Positions 45,720 to 54,758 of a stretch of 64,000 nucleotides of DNA are shown in pieces. The translations under genes and the position numbers were made by a program. The notes under the pieces are model-generated. The model saw nothing but the letters and a program-made list of their open reading frames with translations, had not been told where the DNA came from and searched no databases. Each line of letters begins with the position of its first letter. The stretch's first letter is position 1. Source of the stretch: Aeromonas hydrophila subsp. hydrophila ATCC 7966 (GTDB taxonomy: Bacteria > Pseudomonadota > Gammaproteobacteria > Enterobacterales > Aeromonadaceae); NCBI RefSeq assembly GCF_000014805.1, contig NC_008570.1:724501-788500 (forward strand), written 5' to 3'.

Positions 45720-47510
45720 TCAGACATGGTTATACATCGCCTCGATTTCGCTCTGGTACTTGGACTCGATGATCTTGCGGCGCAGCTTCATGGTCGGGGT
45801 CAGTTCCCCCAGCTCCATGGAGAAGGCGCTCGGCAGCAGGGTGAACTTCTTCACCTGCTCGAACTTGGCAAGCTCTTTTTGCAGATCCTGAATGCGCGCC
45901 TCGAAGAACTCCACCACCTTGGAGTGGCGCAGCAGTTCGGTCTTGCACTGGTACTGCAGGTTGATGGAGCGGGCGTACTCCTCCAGCGACTCGAAGCAGG
46001 GCACGATCAGCGCCGACACGAAGTGGCGGGCATCGGCGACGATGGCGATCTGCTCGATGAAGCGATCCTTGCCGATGGTGCCTTCCACCAGTTGCGGGGC
46101 CACGTACTTGCCGTTGGAGGTCTTCATCAGCTCCTTGAGGCGCTCGGTGAAGTAGATGTTGCCTTCGCTGTCGAGTTCGCCGGCATCACCAGTACGCAGG
46201 AAACCATCCTCGGTCATCACCTCGGCGGTCGCTTCCGGCTTGTTGTAGTAGCCGCGCATCACGGTAGGGGAGCGCACCAGCAGTTCGTTGTTCTCACCCA
46301 GTTTCACCTCGATGCCGCAGAGCGCCGTGCCGATGGAGCCCAGCTTGAACTGGCTGTCTTCGTAGCAGCAGACGGTGGCGGTGGTCTCGGTCATGCCGTA
46401 GCCGTACTTGAGGTTGAGCCCCATGGCCTGGAAGAAGAAGTTCACCTCGTCGGCGAGGCGGGCGCCAGCCACCGGCAGGAAGCGGGTGCGGCCGCCAAAA
46501 CGGGCGCGCAGCTTGCGAAACACCAGTCGCTCGGCGAGCCAGAGCTGGCCGTAAAGCAGCGGGGAGGCGGTTTTGCCCGCCTGGCGGGTGGCGACCATCT
46601 GCTTGCCCACTTTGGTGGCCCAGCCGAACAGGGCCTGGCGCAGACGCGGCGCCTGGGCCACCCTGGCCTGGATCATGGCGTAGGCCTTCTCGTAGAGGCG
46701 CGGCACGGCGCACATCACGGTGGGCTGCACCTCGCCGATGACATCCATCACCTTCTGCGGATCGCGGATGTAGACGTTCTCGGCGCCACAATAGAGCACG
46801 TAGTAGCTCCAGGCCCGCTCGAACACGTGGCTGAGCGGCAGCATGCAGAGCGACACATCCTGCTCGTTCAGATCGAGGCGGCTGTTGTGCATCTCGAAGC
46901 AGGCGGCGATGTTGGCGAAATCGAGCATCACCCCCTTGGGTTCACCCGTGGTGCCCGAGGTGTAGATCAGGGTCAGCAGGTCGTCCATCCGGTACTGGCT
47001 CTCGCGCTCGCGCAGCACCTGTTCGCTGGGCTGGTGGTTGCCGGAGACCAGAAACGTCTGGAAGTGGCTCGCCTGCGGGCAGCCGCGCAGGTTGACGTTG
47101 CTGTCGAGGGCGACCAGCTGGCGGATCTCGCCGTTTTCAACGAGCTGCAGCGCCTGGTCGAACTGAGGCTGTTCGCCGACGAACAACACCTTGATGCCGG
47201 CATCTTTGACGATGTAGCGCAGCTGATCCAGGGTGCTGGTGGGGTAGATGGGGACGCTGACGCCGCGGGCGGCCAGGATGCCGAGATCGGCCTGGGTCCA
47301 CTCCGGCATGTTGCGGGCATAGATGCCGACCATCTCGGTGGGCTGGTGGCCGGCGCGGATCAGCGCCTGGGCACAGTAGTCCATGGCCTGTCCAAGAGTA
47401 CGCCAGCCGATGGCACGCCACTGGCCATCCTGTTGTACGCGCAGGGCGGCCTTGTTGCCAAGCCGGGCGATACGCTCCCGCATCAGTCGAACCAGGTGGT
47501 GTTTCGGCAT
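45720..47510 (-). CDS. long-chain acyl-CoA synthetase (AMP-forming)
   Basis: A 596-residue ANL-superfamily enzyme activating fatty acids to acyl-CoA. The ATP-binding P-loop is TLIYTSGTTGEPKGVM, followed by YGMTETTATVCC, FLRTGDAGELDSEGNIYFTE (motif with Asp) and KTSNGKYVAPQLVE near the C-terminus. This is the FAA1/FadD15-type layout with the G-x-W-R linker, not that of E. coli FadD. It is monocistronic on the minus strand. The upstream region has the palindrome GAGTTTAAACTC (47570-47581), which could be an operator for a fatty-acid regulator, though no known site is matched exactly. Confidence 0.9.
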   Translation of the reverse strand: MPKHHLVRLMRERIARLGNKAALRVQQDGQWRAIGWRTLGQAMDYCAQALIRAGHQPTEMVGIYARNMPEWTQADLGILAARGVSVPIYPTSTLDQLRYIVKDAGIKVLFVGEQPQFDQALQLVENGEIRQLVALDSNVNLRGCPQASHFQTFLVSGNHQPSEQVLRERESQYRMDDLLTLIYTSGTTGEPKGVMLDFANIAACFEMHNSRLDLNEQDVSLCMLPLSHVFERAWSYYVLYCGAENVYIRDPQKVMDVIGEVQPTVMCAVPRLYEKAYAMIQARVAQAPRLRQALFGWATKVGKQMVATRQAGKTASPLLYGQLWLAERLVFRKLRARFGGRTRFLPVAGARLADEVNFFFQAMGLNLKYGYGMTETTATVCCYEDSQFKLGSIGTALCGIEVKLGENNELLVRSPTVMRGYYNKPEATAEVMTEDGFLRTGDAGELDSEGNIYFTERLKELMKTSNGKYVAPQLVEGTIGKDRFIEQIAIVADARHFVSALIVPCFESLEEYARSINLQYQCKTELLRHSKVVEFFEARIQDLQKELAKFEQVKKFTLLPSAFSMELGELTPTMKLRRKIIESKYQSEIEAMYNHV

Positions 47511-47696
47511 CAGTCAGACATCCTCAAGTAACAGTTGTACGCCCTAAGGGGCACTGAAAAATCGCGCTGGAGTTTAAACTCTAAGATTACAGCTTACAAG
47601 TGTTCGCCATTTGTCTTGGATCACAAAGTCGTCAATTAGGGGGCACTTGAGGCATGATGGGGGCTGACATGCGGAGCCATTCAGGGAGGGTGAACA

Positions 47697-48242
47697 ATGA
47701 GTGTCGGCATCAAGGGGGTGGTGACCGGGGTATTGCTGTTATTGGCGGGGGCCGGCGGGCTCTGGTTTACGCTGGGTGGCACGGGGAGCGAGGAGGACAA
47801 CCCCTGGCTGAGCGGCGCCGAAGGCTATGCGCAGGCGCTGCAGCTGGCCCTGCACAAGGGCTATCCGCTGCTCTACGTGATCGAACGCGCCAAATGCCGG
47901 CGCTGCAAGCTGCTGGATACCAGCCTGTGGCAATCAGCGGAGATGGCGCCGGTGCTGGCCCGGCTGGTCAAGGTGCGCCTCAATCCAGATGCGGGGGATG
48001 GCAGCGAGCACATACTGCGGCGCTTCCCGCAGGTGGCGACGCCGCCCGGCATCTATGTGCAGCAGCCGGGCGAGCCGCTCAAGCCCATCAAGATAGTGGT
48101 GGATATCCAGCAGATCTGGATGCCCGGGGTGACCTGGCAACGCGGTTTCTTCATGCCGCTCTCCGCCGCCGGGTTTGAGGCGGTGCTGCACACCACTCAG
48201 AGCCTGCAGGATCCGGCTCTCGACAACGCGCCGTTGTTGTAG
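47697..48242 (+). CDS. membrane-anchored thioredoxin-like protein
   Basis: 181 residues with one N-terminal hydrophobic segment (~7-27) that looks like a signal anchor. A thioredoxin-like part follows, with YVIERAKCRRCKLLDTSLW carrying a CxxC motif at about residues 67-70, then VKVRLNPDAGDG and a cis-Pro-like TPPGIYV segment. It resembles the DUF255/thioredoxin-fold family that handles thiols in the periplasm. The function is inferred from the fold only. It diverges from the acyl-CoA synthetase gene and converges with rimI. Strong GGAGGG ribosome site. Confidence 0.75.
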   Translation: MSVGIKGVVTGVLLLLAGAGGLWFTLGGTGSEEDNPWLSGAEGYAQALQLALHKGYPLLYVIERAKCRRCKLLDTSLWQSAEMAPVLARLVKVRLNPDAGDGSEHILRRFPQVATPPGIYVQQPGEPLKPIKIVVDIQQIWMPGVTWQRGFFMPLSAAGFEAVLHTTQSLQDPALDNAPLL

Positions 48243-48267
48243 TGTTGCTGCTGTATAGCGCGGCGGT

Positions 48268-48717
48268 TTAGCCGAAGTCGAACAGGCGGGACATCAGCAC
48301 GGCATCTTCCCGATCCTGGCCGGTGCCGTAGTAGTCGGCGCGCCGGCAGTACTCGGCAAACCCTTCGCTCTCGTAGAGGCTGATGGCGGTGCTGTTGCCG
48401 GCCCGCACCTCGAGGAACCAGGCCTCGGCCTTGTTGGCCTTGCTGCGGGTGAGGTACTCCCTGAGCAGCGCTCGCCCCAGCCCCTTGCCCTGAAAGTCGG
48501 GGTGCACGCAGATGTTCATCAGCGAGCTGTCGCCCGCCACCAGATCCGAGATGTAGAAACCGGCCGGCTGGCCGTCGACCAGCAGCAGGCCGTTGAGGTA
48601 GCGCGGCCCGAAGCAGGAGAGCAGGTTGGCCTGGCTCCAGGGCTCCTTGTGGGCAGCCTGTTCGATGGGGTAGATGAGCTCGAAGTCGGTCTCGAGCAGG
48701 GGACGAAATTGCACCAT
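48268..48717 (-). CDS. rimI: ribosomal protein S18-alanine N-acetyltransferase
   Basis: A 149-residue GNAT enzyme. PIEQAAHKEPWSQANLLSCFG, NICVHPDFQGKGLGRALL (acetyl-CoA loop) and FLEVRAGNSTAISLYESEGF with ADYYGTGQDREDAVLM are characteristic RimI segments. The start at 48717 has GGAG six bases upstream and gives the standard N-terminus. It lies 50 bases after holD, the holD-rimI pair known from E. coli. The target, rpsR, is also in this window. Confidence 0.95.
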   Translation of the reverse strand: MVQFRPLLETDFELIYPIEQAAHKEPWSQANLLSCFGPRYLNGLLLVDGQPAGFYISDLVAGDSSLMNICVHPDFQGKGLGRALLREYLTRSKANKAEAWFLEVRAGNSTAISLYESEGFAEYCRRADYYGTGQDREDAVLMSRLFDFG

Positions 48718-48767
48718 GGTGGCTCCGGGTCGGGGCGGCTGAACGAAGAGAGGGTGGGGCTCGGCAC

Positions 48768-49247
48768 TCAGCCGAGGCGCCCCTTGAGCTGCTGCCACAG
48801 CGCCCGTTTCTGGGCCGGGCTGGGCGCGAGCGGACAGATCAGGGCCTCTGGCCAGGCGGGATCGGCCGCCTCCAGCCAGAGCAGGGGCGGGGTGTGGCCG
48901 ACGGGCAGGCTGCTCAGCAGGCTGACCTCGTCGCTGCCGATGCCGAGCAGCTGGCAGAGATCCGCCAGCAGGCTGGGGGCGGGCAGCCGGCTCGCCAGGA
49001 TCCAGAGCTTGCCGCTTGGCGGCTCGCTCGGCACGGCCGAGGCGGGGGCCACCTCCTGCTCGCTTGCCGGGATCTCATTGGCCGAAGCGGGCGCAACCTG
49101 ATGGCCCGCCAGCAGGGCTGGCCGGCGCAGTTGCCAGCTCGGGATGCCCATCCGGGCCAGCAGGTGTTGCCGCAGGCGACCGGATGCCTGGTCAGGTTGC
49201 GCGGGGGTGGGCTCCCGCGCCGTGGTCAGCTGCACTGGATCTTGCAT
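48768..49247 (-). CDS. holD: DNA polymerase III psi subunit
   Basis: About 159 residues. GIPSWQLRRPALLAG and the C-terminal ALWQQL match the conserved parts of E. coli HolD, which bridges the clamp loader to chi. The conserved segment begins about 32 residues from the N-terminus, so the protein has a longer N-terminal tail. A Pro/Ala-rich linker (APASANEIPASEQEVAPASA, ~61-80) with an internal VAPASA repeat makes it longer than the 137-residue E. coli protein. The start could be 49247 or 49274; neither has a strong ribosome site. It is followed by rimI. Confidence 0.82.
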   Translation of the reverse strand: MQDPVQLTTAREPTPAQPDQASGRLRQHLLARMGIPSWQLRRPALLAGHQVAPASANEIPASEQEVAPASAVPSEPPSGKLWILASRLPAPSLLADLCQLLGIGSDEVSLLSSLPVGHTPPLLWLEAADPAWPEALICPLAPSPAQKRALWQQLKGRLG

Positions 49248-49485
49248 GGACGATGACTCAGTCTTGATCTGCATTGATGAAAAAAGCTCTGCGCAGGGTA
49301 CACTCGAACGCGTTTTGCTGCATCTTTTGCGGTATGTTTTAGCCAGGTGAGGCGGCCCGGCGCTCGGCAACCGGCCGGAGCGAGCCACAGGCGGCCTCCC
49401 GACAATCCAACAAGCAGGACAGGGAACCTTCGATTGCGTCGCGGGTGTGCCGGTTCCAGACAACCCCAGTATCGGAAGTGTGCCT

Positions 49486-51093
49486 ATGCCACCTTTAGCA
49501 TCACAGAATCTTCGTCTCGCCCCCATTCACGAGCGCCTGCCACGCCTGCTGTCGGCCCTCGGCGAGGGGCTCTACGAGCGCCAGGATGCCCTGCGGCTCG
49601 GTCTGCTGGCGGCCCTGTGCGGTGAGAGCGTGTTTCTGCTGGGCCCGCCCGGCATCGCCAAGAGCCTGATCGCGCGGCGTCTCAAGCTGGCCTTCTTCGA
49701 TGCCCGCCACTTCGAATACCTGATGACCCGTTTCAGCACGCCGGAGGAGGTGTTCGGCCCCCTCTCCATTCAGGCGCTGAAGGAAGATGGCAAGTATCTG
49801 CGGCTCACCGCCGGCTACCTGCCGGAGGCCGAGGTGGTGTTCCTCGATGAGATCTGGAAGGCGGGCCCCGCCATCCTCAACACCCTGCTCACCGCCATCA
49901 ACGAGCGGCAGTTTCGCAACGGCGACAGTCAGCACCCCATCCCCATGCGGCTGCTGGTGACCGCCTCCAACGAGCTGCCGGCCCCCGACAGCGGGCTGGA
50001 AGCGCTCTACGACCGCATGCTGGTGCGGATCTGGATGGACCGGGTGCAGGAGAAGGCCAACTTCCAGGCCATGCTGGCTAGCGACGGTCAATCCCACCAG
50101 AATCTGCCGCCCTCGGTGCAGATCCACGGCGAGGAGTACCTAGAGTGGCAGGAGCAGATCGACCGGATCCGGTTGCCGGATGACTGCTTCGAGCTCATCT
50201 ATCAGCTGCGCCAGCAGCTCGACAGCCAGCTGGCCCACAGCTGCTATGTGTCGGATCGGCGCTGGAAGAAGGCCGTCAGGCTCATCAAGGCGAGCGCCTT
50301 TTTCAACGGCCGCGACGAGGTGGCCCCGCTCGATCTGCTGCTGTTCAAGGATTGCCTCTGGCATGACGAGGCCTCGCGCACCGCCCTGCTGGAGATGATG
50401 ACCGAGTTCTCCCGCCTCTACGGCTATCAGCAGCTGGCCATGACTCGTCAGCTGATGGGGCTGCGGGAGCAGTTCAAGCAGCTCAAACAGAGCGTGGCCC
50501 AGCGCCTGTGCTGCAAGGCCAGAAAGCGCCAGCAGTGGTTCGGGCGCCGCGCCCGCGGCATCCAGATACCGCTGGCCAACGCCCGCCCGTTCGGCAAGCT
50601 GGCGCACTTCCACCTGCTCACCCCGGCGGCGCTGGATGGCGACGATCCGGAGCGGCTGGTGGAGACGCTGGTGTTCGACCGCACCCTGCTCTCCCACTGG
50701 CATCCCACCGGCGAGGCGCTGGTGGGCTGGCCGCTCGGCAACCCCAAGGAGGGCCACTACGAGCTGGTGCTGGACGACGAGCTGCGACTGCACGTGCTGG
50801 ATCTGCAGCGCCAGCAAATTCCCCTGGTGCTGGTGGAGCGCAACCCCATCCCCGAGGTGGTGATCGCCCCCTGGCAGGCCGCCCTGACCGGGCTGCTGGC
50901 AGAAGCTGGCGTGCTGGCGCAGGAGCTCAAGCGCCAGCGCAACCTGTTCGAGCGCCATCAGCAGCACCTCTTCATCGGTCGCCACTGGCTGCAGCAGGTG
51001 GAGGACAGCTTCTTCGTGCTGAACCGGGATCTGGACCAGCTGCGCAGCGATCTCAGCCACTGGCACGACCGGCTGCCGCAGCTGGACGCCTGA
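49486..51093 (+). CDS. ravA: MoxR-type AAA+ ATPase RavA
   Basis: A 535-residue AAA+ protein. Walker A FLLGPPGIAKSLIARRL, Walker B EVVFLDEIWKAGPAIL, and the sensor-1 region LLVTASNELPAP identify the MoxR family. The C-terminal part carries the RavA-specific insert domain. In E. coli RavA and ViaA interact with LdcI, fumarate reductase and complex I, and affect aminoglycoside uptake. The start at 49486 has GGAA upstream; a GTG at 49447 is in frame but gives an unrelated extension. viaA follows after 52 bases. Confidence 0.95.
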   Translation: MPPLASQNLRLAPIHERLPRLLSALGEGLYERQDALRLGLLAALCGESVFLLGPPGIAKSLIARRLKLAFFDARHFEYLMTRFSTPEEVFGPLSIQALKEDGKYLRLTAGYLPEAEVVFLDEIWKAGPAILNTLLTAINERQFRNGDSQHPIPMRLLVTASNELPAPDSGLEALYDRMLVRIWMDRVQEKANFQAMLASDGQSHQNLPPSVQIHGEEYLEWQEQIDRIRLPDDCFELIYQLRQQLDSQLAHSCYVSDRRWKKAVRLIKASAFFNGRDEVAPLDLLLFKDCLWHDEASRTALLEMMTEFSRLYGYQQLAMTRQLMGLREQFKQLKQSVAQRLCCKARKRQQWFGRRARGIQIPLANARPFGKLAHFHLLTPAALDGDDPERLVETLVFDRTLLSHWHPTGEALVGWPLGNPKEGHYELVLDDELRLHVLDLQRQQIPLVLVERNPIPEVVIAPWQAALTGLLAEAGVLAQELKRQRNLFERHQQHLFIGRHWLQQVEDSFFVLNRDLDQLRSDLSHWHDRLPQLDA

Positions 51094-51145
51094 GCCATGG
51101 CGAGCGCGAAAGGGACTGTGGTAAGCCTGGTCGGCGGAGGTCGCC

Positions 51146-52600
51146 ATGCTTGAGATCGGCATGATGGATCTGGGGCTGCTCATCGGCGAGGGGGAGCTGG
51201 CGGGCGAGATGGCGCTGTTGCTGGCCTCCACTCCCAAGATCTCCGAGTTCATCAAGCGCTCCCCGCTGCAGGGCAGATTGTTGCAAAAGCGCATCCGCCG
51301 CTGGAGCGAACAGCTGGGGGAGGAGATGCGCCACAAGCCGGTGCCGGTGGCGCTGGAGCAGGAGTATCGCCTCTATCAGGCCCACAAGGGGTTGCCGCTG
51401 GCCGAGCTGATGGGGCGCCTGCCGGCCCTGCTGGACGGGCTGGAGCAGTACAGTCCCTTCGCCGGCGAGGCGCGCAGCCTGGTGCGCCAGCTGATGGCTC
51501 ACCCCACCGACAGCCAGCGCCAGCTGCTGATCGAGAAGTGGCGCACCAGCCTGGTGGGCAGCCTGCTGCAGTTGCAGCAGCAGATCGCCGAGGCGGAGCG
51601 GGAGAAGCAGCGCCAGGAGATAGAAGATCAGCTGCTGGCGAGCCGTACCCTGGCCGATGCGCTCGATCCCAACCAGATCTCCGCCGGCGGGCTGTGGGAT
51701 CTGGCGCAGGGCAGCTGGCACAAGCGCAGCCTGGTGCTGGTCAAGCAGTATGCCCGCATGCTGCAACGCGAGCCGCTGCTGGCGGAGATCGCCAACCTGC
51801 TGGGGCGCAGCCAGCAGGACAACCGGGCCAACGACTCGCCGGTGCCGCCGGTGCAGGTGCACGAGCTGGAGGAGGTGCAGACCGACGACGTGCCGGACGA
51901 TCTGGTGGGTATTCACCCGGCCAGCGATCTGATGCGCCTCTTGCCGAGCGAGGCGGTGATGCTGGCGCTGCCGGAGCTGGAACTGGAGTTCTACCGCCGC
52001 TATCTGGAGCGGCGCCTGCTCAGCTACCAATCGCGTGGCACCCTGCCACGCCAGCGCATCATGCTGCGCACCCCGGAACTTGGTGGGCGGCAACTGCAGC
52101 AACGGGGGCCCTTCATCGTCTGCATCGACACCTCGGGCTCCATGGGGGGATACCCGGAGGAGTGTGCCAAGGCGCTGTTTCTGGCGCTGCTCAAGGTAGC
52201 GATGGACGAGAAGCGGGGCTGCTACCTGATGCTCTTCTCCACCGAGGTGGCGACCCTGGAGATCACCGCCGACACCGGGCTCGACAAGGCGGAGCGCTTC
52301 CTCTCCATGAGTTTTCACGGCGGCACCGATCTGGTGCCCTGCCTCGAGAAGGCCCTGATCAAGCTGGATGACCCCGCCTTTGCCAAGGCGGACGTGCTGG
52401 TGGTCTCCGACTTCATCGCCCAGAGCCTGCCCCACAGCCTGCTGGATCGGATGAACCGCCAGCGCCAGCAGCAGACCCGCTTTCACGCGGTGGCCATGTC
52501 CCGCCATGCCAAACCGGCGCTGCTGCGGGTGTTCGACAACAGCTGGCTGCTCGATTGCGGCCTGCGCGGGCGCCTGCTGCGGCGCTGGCAGCGCAGTTGA
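51146..52600 (+). CDS. viaA: VWA-domain protein ViaA
   Basis: A 484-residue partner of RavA. The C-terminal von Willebrand A domain has its MIDAS motif CIDTSGSMGGYPE (Asp at residue 328), then SFHGGTDLVPCLEKAL (Thr) and VLVVSDFIAQS (Asp). The N-terminal ~310 residues are mostly helical. The start follows GGAGGT. The ravA-viaA order is conserved. It converges with the PAS-GGDEF gene nine bases downstream. Confidence 0.95.
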   Translation: MLEIGMMDLGLLIGEGELAGEMALLLASTPKISEFIKRSPLQGRLLQKRIRRWSEQLGEEMRHKPVPVALEQEYRLYQAHKGLPLAELMGRLPALLDGLEQYSPFAGEARSLVRQLMAHPTDSQRQLLIEKWRTSLVGSLLQLQQQIAEAEREKQRQEIEDQLLASRTLADALDPNQISAGGLWDLAQGSWHKRSLVLVKQYARMLQREPLLAEIANLLGRSQQDNRANDSPVPPVQVHELEEVQTDDVPDDLVGIHPASDLMRLLPSEAVMLALPELELEFYRRYLERRLLSYQSRGTLPRQRIMLRTPELGGRQLQQRGPFIVCIDTSGSMGGYPEECAKALFLALLKVAMDEKRGCYLMLFSTEVATLEITADTGLDKAERFLSMSFHGGTDLVPCLEKALIKLDDPAFAKADVLVVSDFIAQSLPHSLLDRMNRQRQQQTRFHAVAMSRHAKPALLRVFDNSWLLDCGLRGRLLRRWQRS

Positions 52601-52609
52601 GACGGGCCG

Positions 52610-53614
52610 TCAGCAGCGAGGCTGGTGGCCGAGCCCCCGTTCGTTGACCTGTTCCTGATCCAGCAGCGGCTGGCCGCTCGGCTGGGAGACGTAAAAACCC
52701 TGCTTGCCGCTGCGCTTGACCCGATACATGGCCTGGTCGGCCCGGGCCAGCGCCGTGCTGAAATCATCCTGCGGCCGGATCGCCGCAATACCCATGCTCA
52801 ATCCCACCGAGGCGTCGCCGTTGGGCAGCTCGAACGGGGTGGAGATGGCGTTGATGCACTGGCGGGCCAGGTGGCTGGTGCGGGGATCGTCGCTGGTCCA
52901 GGGCAGCAGCAGCACGAATTCGTCGCCGCCGAGCCGGCCTATCTTCACCCCCTCCTCGCAGCAGTCGCGCAGGCGGCGGGTGAGGGCGATCAGCAGCTCG
53001 TCGCCGGCGCGGTGGCCCAGGTTGTCGTTGACCTGCTTGAAGTCGTCGAGATCGATGAAGCAGATCGCCTGGTACTCCTGCGGGAACTGGCGCTGCAGTG
53101 CGGTGCGGTTGAGCAGGCCGGTGAGGGGATCCCGGTGGGCCAGCTGGGCCAGCTGCTGCTCGTACTCCTTCTCGTGGGTGATGTCGATGTGGGTACCCAT
53201 CACCCGGATGGGATTGCCCTGTGCGTCCCGCTCCACCACCCGGCCCCGGTCCAGCACCCAGGTGGTCTTGCCGTCCTTGGCGATCATCCGGTGCATCACC
53301 TGATAAAACGGGCTCTTGCCGCTCAGGTGATCGAAGAAGGCCTGCAGTACCCGCTCCCTGTCTTCCGGGTGCAGGTGCTCGCGCCAGACGTCGAAGTGGG
53401 CTGACAGCTCCTTGGGCTGGTAGCCGAGCATGGCGCCCCAGCGGCGGTTGAAGATGATGAGCTTGCCGGTGGGCACATGGTTCTGCCAGATGCACAGGCC
53501 GGTGCCGTCCATGGCGGCTTCCAGCTTCTCCCGCGCATCCTCGGCGACCCGCTTGAGCCGTTCGTTCTCCTGCAGCAGCTTGTCGTAGGCCGCCTGCAGC
53601 TCCTGGTATGTCAT
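52610..53614 (-). CDS. PAS-GGDEF diguanylate cyclase
   Basis: A 334-residue cytoplasmic protein. A short coiled coil (~6-30) precedes a PAS domain (~30-145; GTGLCIWQNHVPTGKLIIFN, GYQPKELSAHFDVWREHLHP, DITHEKEYEQQL), then a GGDEF domain with HRDPLTGLLNRTAL, FIDLDDFKQVNDNLGH and GRLGGDEFVLLLP. The signature is canonical, so c-di-GMP synthesis is expected. An RxxD I-site is not in place upstream. The start is the ATG at 53614, since the preceding TTG is unneeded. It is followed by an uncharacterised 27-residue tail. Confidence 0.92.
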   Translation of the reverse strand: MTYQELQAAYDKLLQENERLKRVAEDAREKLEAAMDGTGLCIWQNHVPTGKLIIFNRRWGAMLGYQPKELSAHFDVWREHLHPEDRERVLQAFFDHLSGKSPFYQVMHRMIAKDGKTTWVLDRGRVVERDAQGNPIRVMGTHIDITHEKEYEQQLAQLAHRDPLTGLLNRTALQRQFPQEYQAICFIDLDDFKQVNDNLGHRAGDELLIALTRRLRDCCEEGVKIGRLGGDEFVLLLPWTSDDPRTSHLARQCINAISTPFELPNGDASVGLSMGIAAIRPQDDFSTALARADQAMYRVKRSGKQGFYVSQPSGQPLLDQEQVNERGLGHQPRC

Positions 53615-53825
53615 CAACCCGCGCTTCCCTGTAGTGGATGGCGCTTATAGTCGATGCTGATTTTCCATCTGTAAAGAGGCACGAGGGGTCAGTGTGAGAG
53701 CCCGCCAGATCTGGCTGATTTTCTCTCTTTCTCCCTGGTGGCTGTGTGCTTGAACAAGGCAGGATATGATGGTCATAGTGAACACACCTGCCTAGCTGCA
53801 CCACCAGAGGGGAAACCGAACCGGC

Positions 53826-54758
53826 ATGAAACGCATCATGACCCTGATCCTGCTGACGGGATTGTGCACGCCCCTCGCCTGGGCGGCCCGGGCGCCGCTG
53901 ACCGAACCCCAGCTCTCCCGCGAGCTGCAGCTGCTGGAAGAGGGCTTCCAGCCCGACCGCATATTCCGGCTGCGCATCGCCGCGCTGGTGGCGAGCAAGG
54001 ATGAGTATCCCCTCGACGTGCAGGGGCGCATCGTGCGCCTGCAGTGCTGGGCCATGCCCGCCGAGTGGGACAGCGAGTATCGCGCCGTGGTGGCCTTTGC
54101 CGATCAGCAGCTGGCCATCGCCCGGGCCCGCAAGGACAGGATCACCGAGACCGGCCTGCTCACCTGTCGCGGTTTTCACCAGCAGCTGCTTGGCAACATG
54201 GACCAGGCCAAGGCCGACTATCAGCAGGCGCTGGTACTTGCCCGCCGGCTCGGCGATCGGCTGCAGGAGGCCGACATTCTCAGCTTTCGCGGCGACATGT
54301 ACGCCTATCAGGGGGAGCTGGCGGAGGGGCTGATGGAGCTTATCGAGGCGCACAAGCGCTTCGAGTCGCTGGGGCAGGACGGCAAGGCGCTGGCCCAGAT
54401 CGCCAACGCCTACCGGCGGATGGGGCTCTACGAGCGGGCCGAGGGCTACTTCAAGGAGCTGGAGCACGACTACGGCACCCTGGGGGATCAGGAGCGGCTG
54501 GTGGACATCCGCTCCCAGCAGGGGCTGCTCTATGCCGAGATGGGGGAGTATGAACGGGCCCTGCCGCTGATGATCCAGGCCGAGCAGCTCTACCGCTCCC
54601 AGCAGAAGGAGGGGTTGCTGGCCTGGATCCAGATCGAGATCGCCACCATCCTGCTCAACCAGAACAAGGTGGCCGAGGCGGTGAGCAAGCTGCAGCAGGC
54701 GGATGCCATCCTGCGCAGTGGCGAGAGCTCCGACAGCGTGACTTTGGGCAACTGGTGA
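53826..54758 (+). pseudogene. TPR sensor of a frameshifted diguanylate cyclase, 5' part
   Basis: 310 residues with a signal peptide (MKRIMTLILLTGLCTPLAWA) and a run of tetratricopeptide repeats (~80-300, e.g. AKADYQQALVLARRLGDRLQ, ADILSFRGDMYAYQGELAEG). The reading stops at TGA 54756-54758 within a repeat. In the -1 frame the repeats continue without a break into a membrane helix and a GGDEF domain. Restoring one G in the run at 54746-54748 (GGG to GGGG) gives ...VTLGQLVMGMAEA..., which joins both parts. I read this as one gene broken by a one-base deletion; an assembly error or programmed slippage is also possible. Confidence 0.8.
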
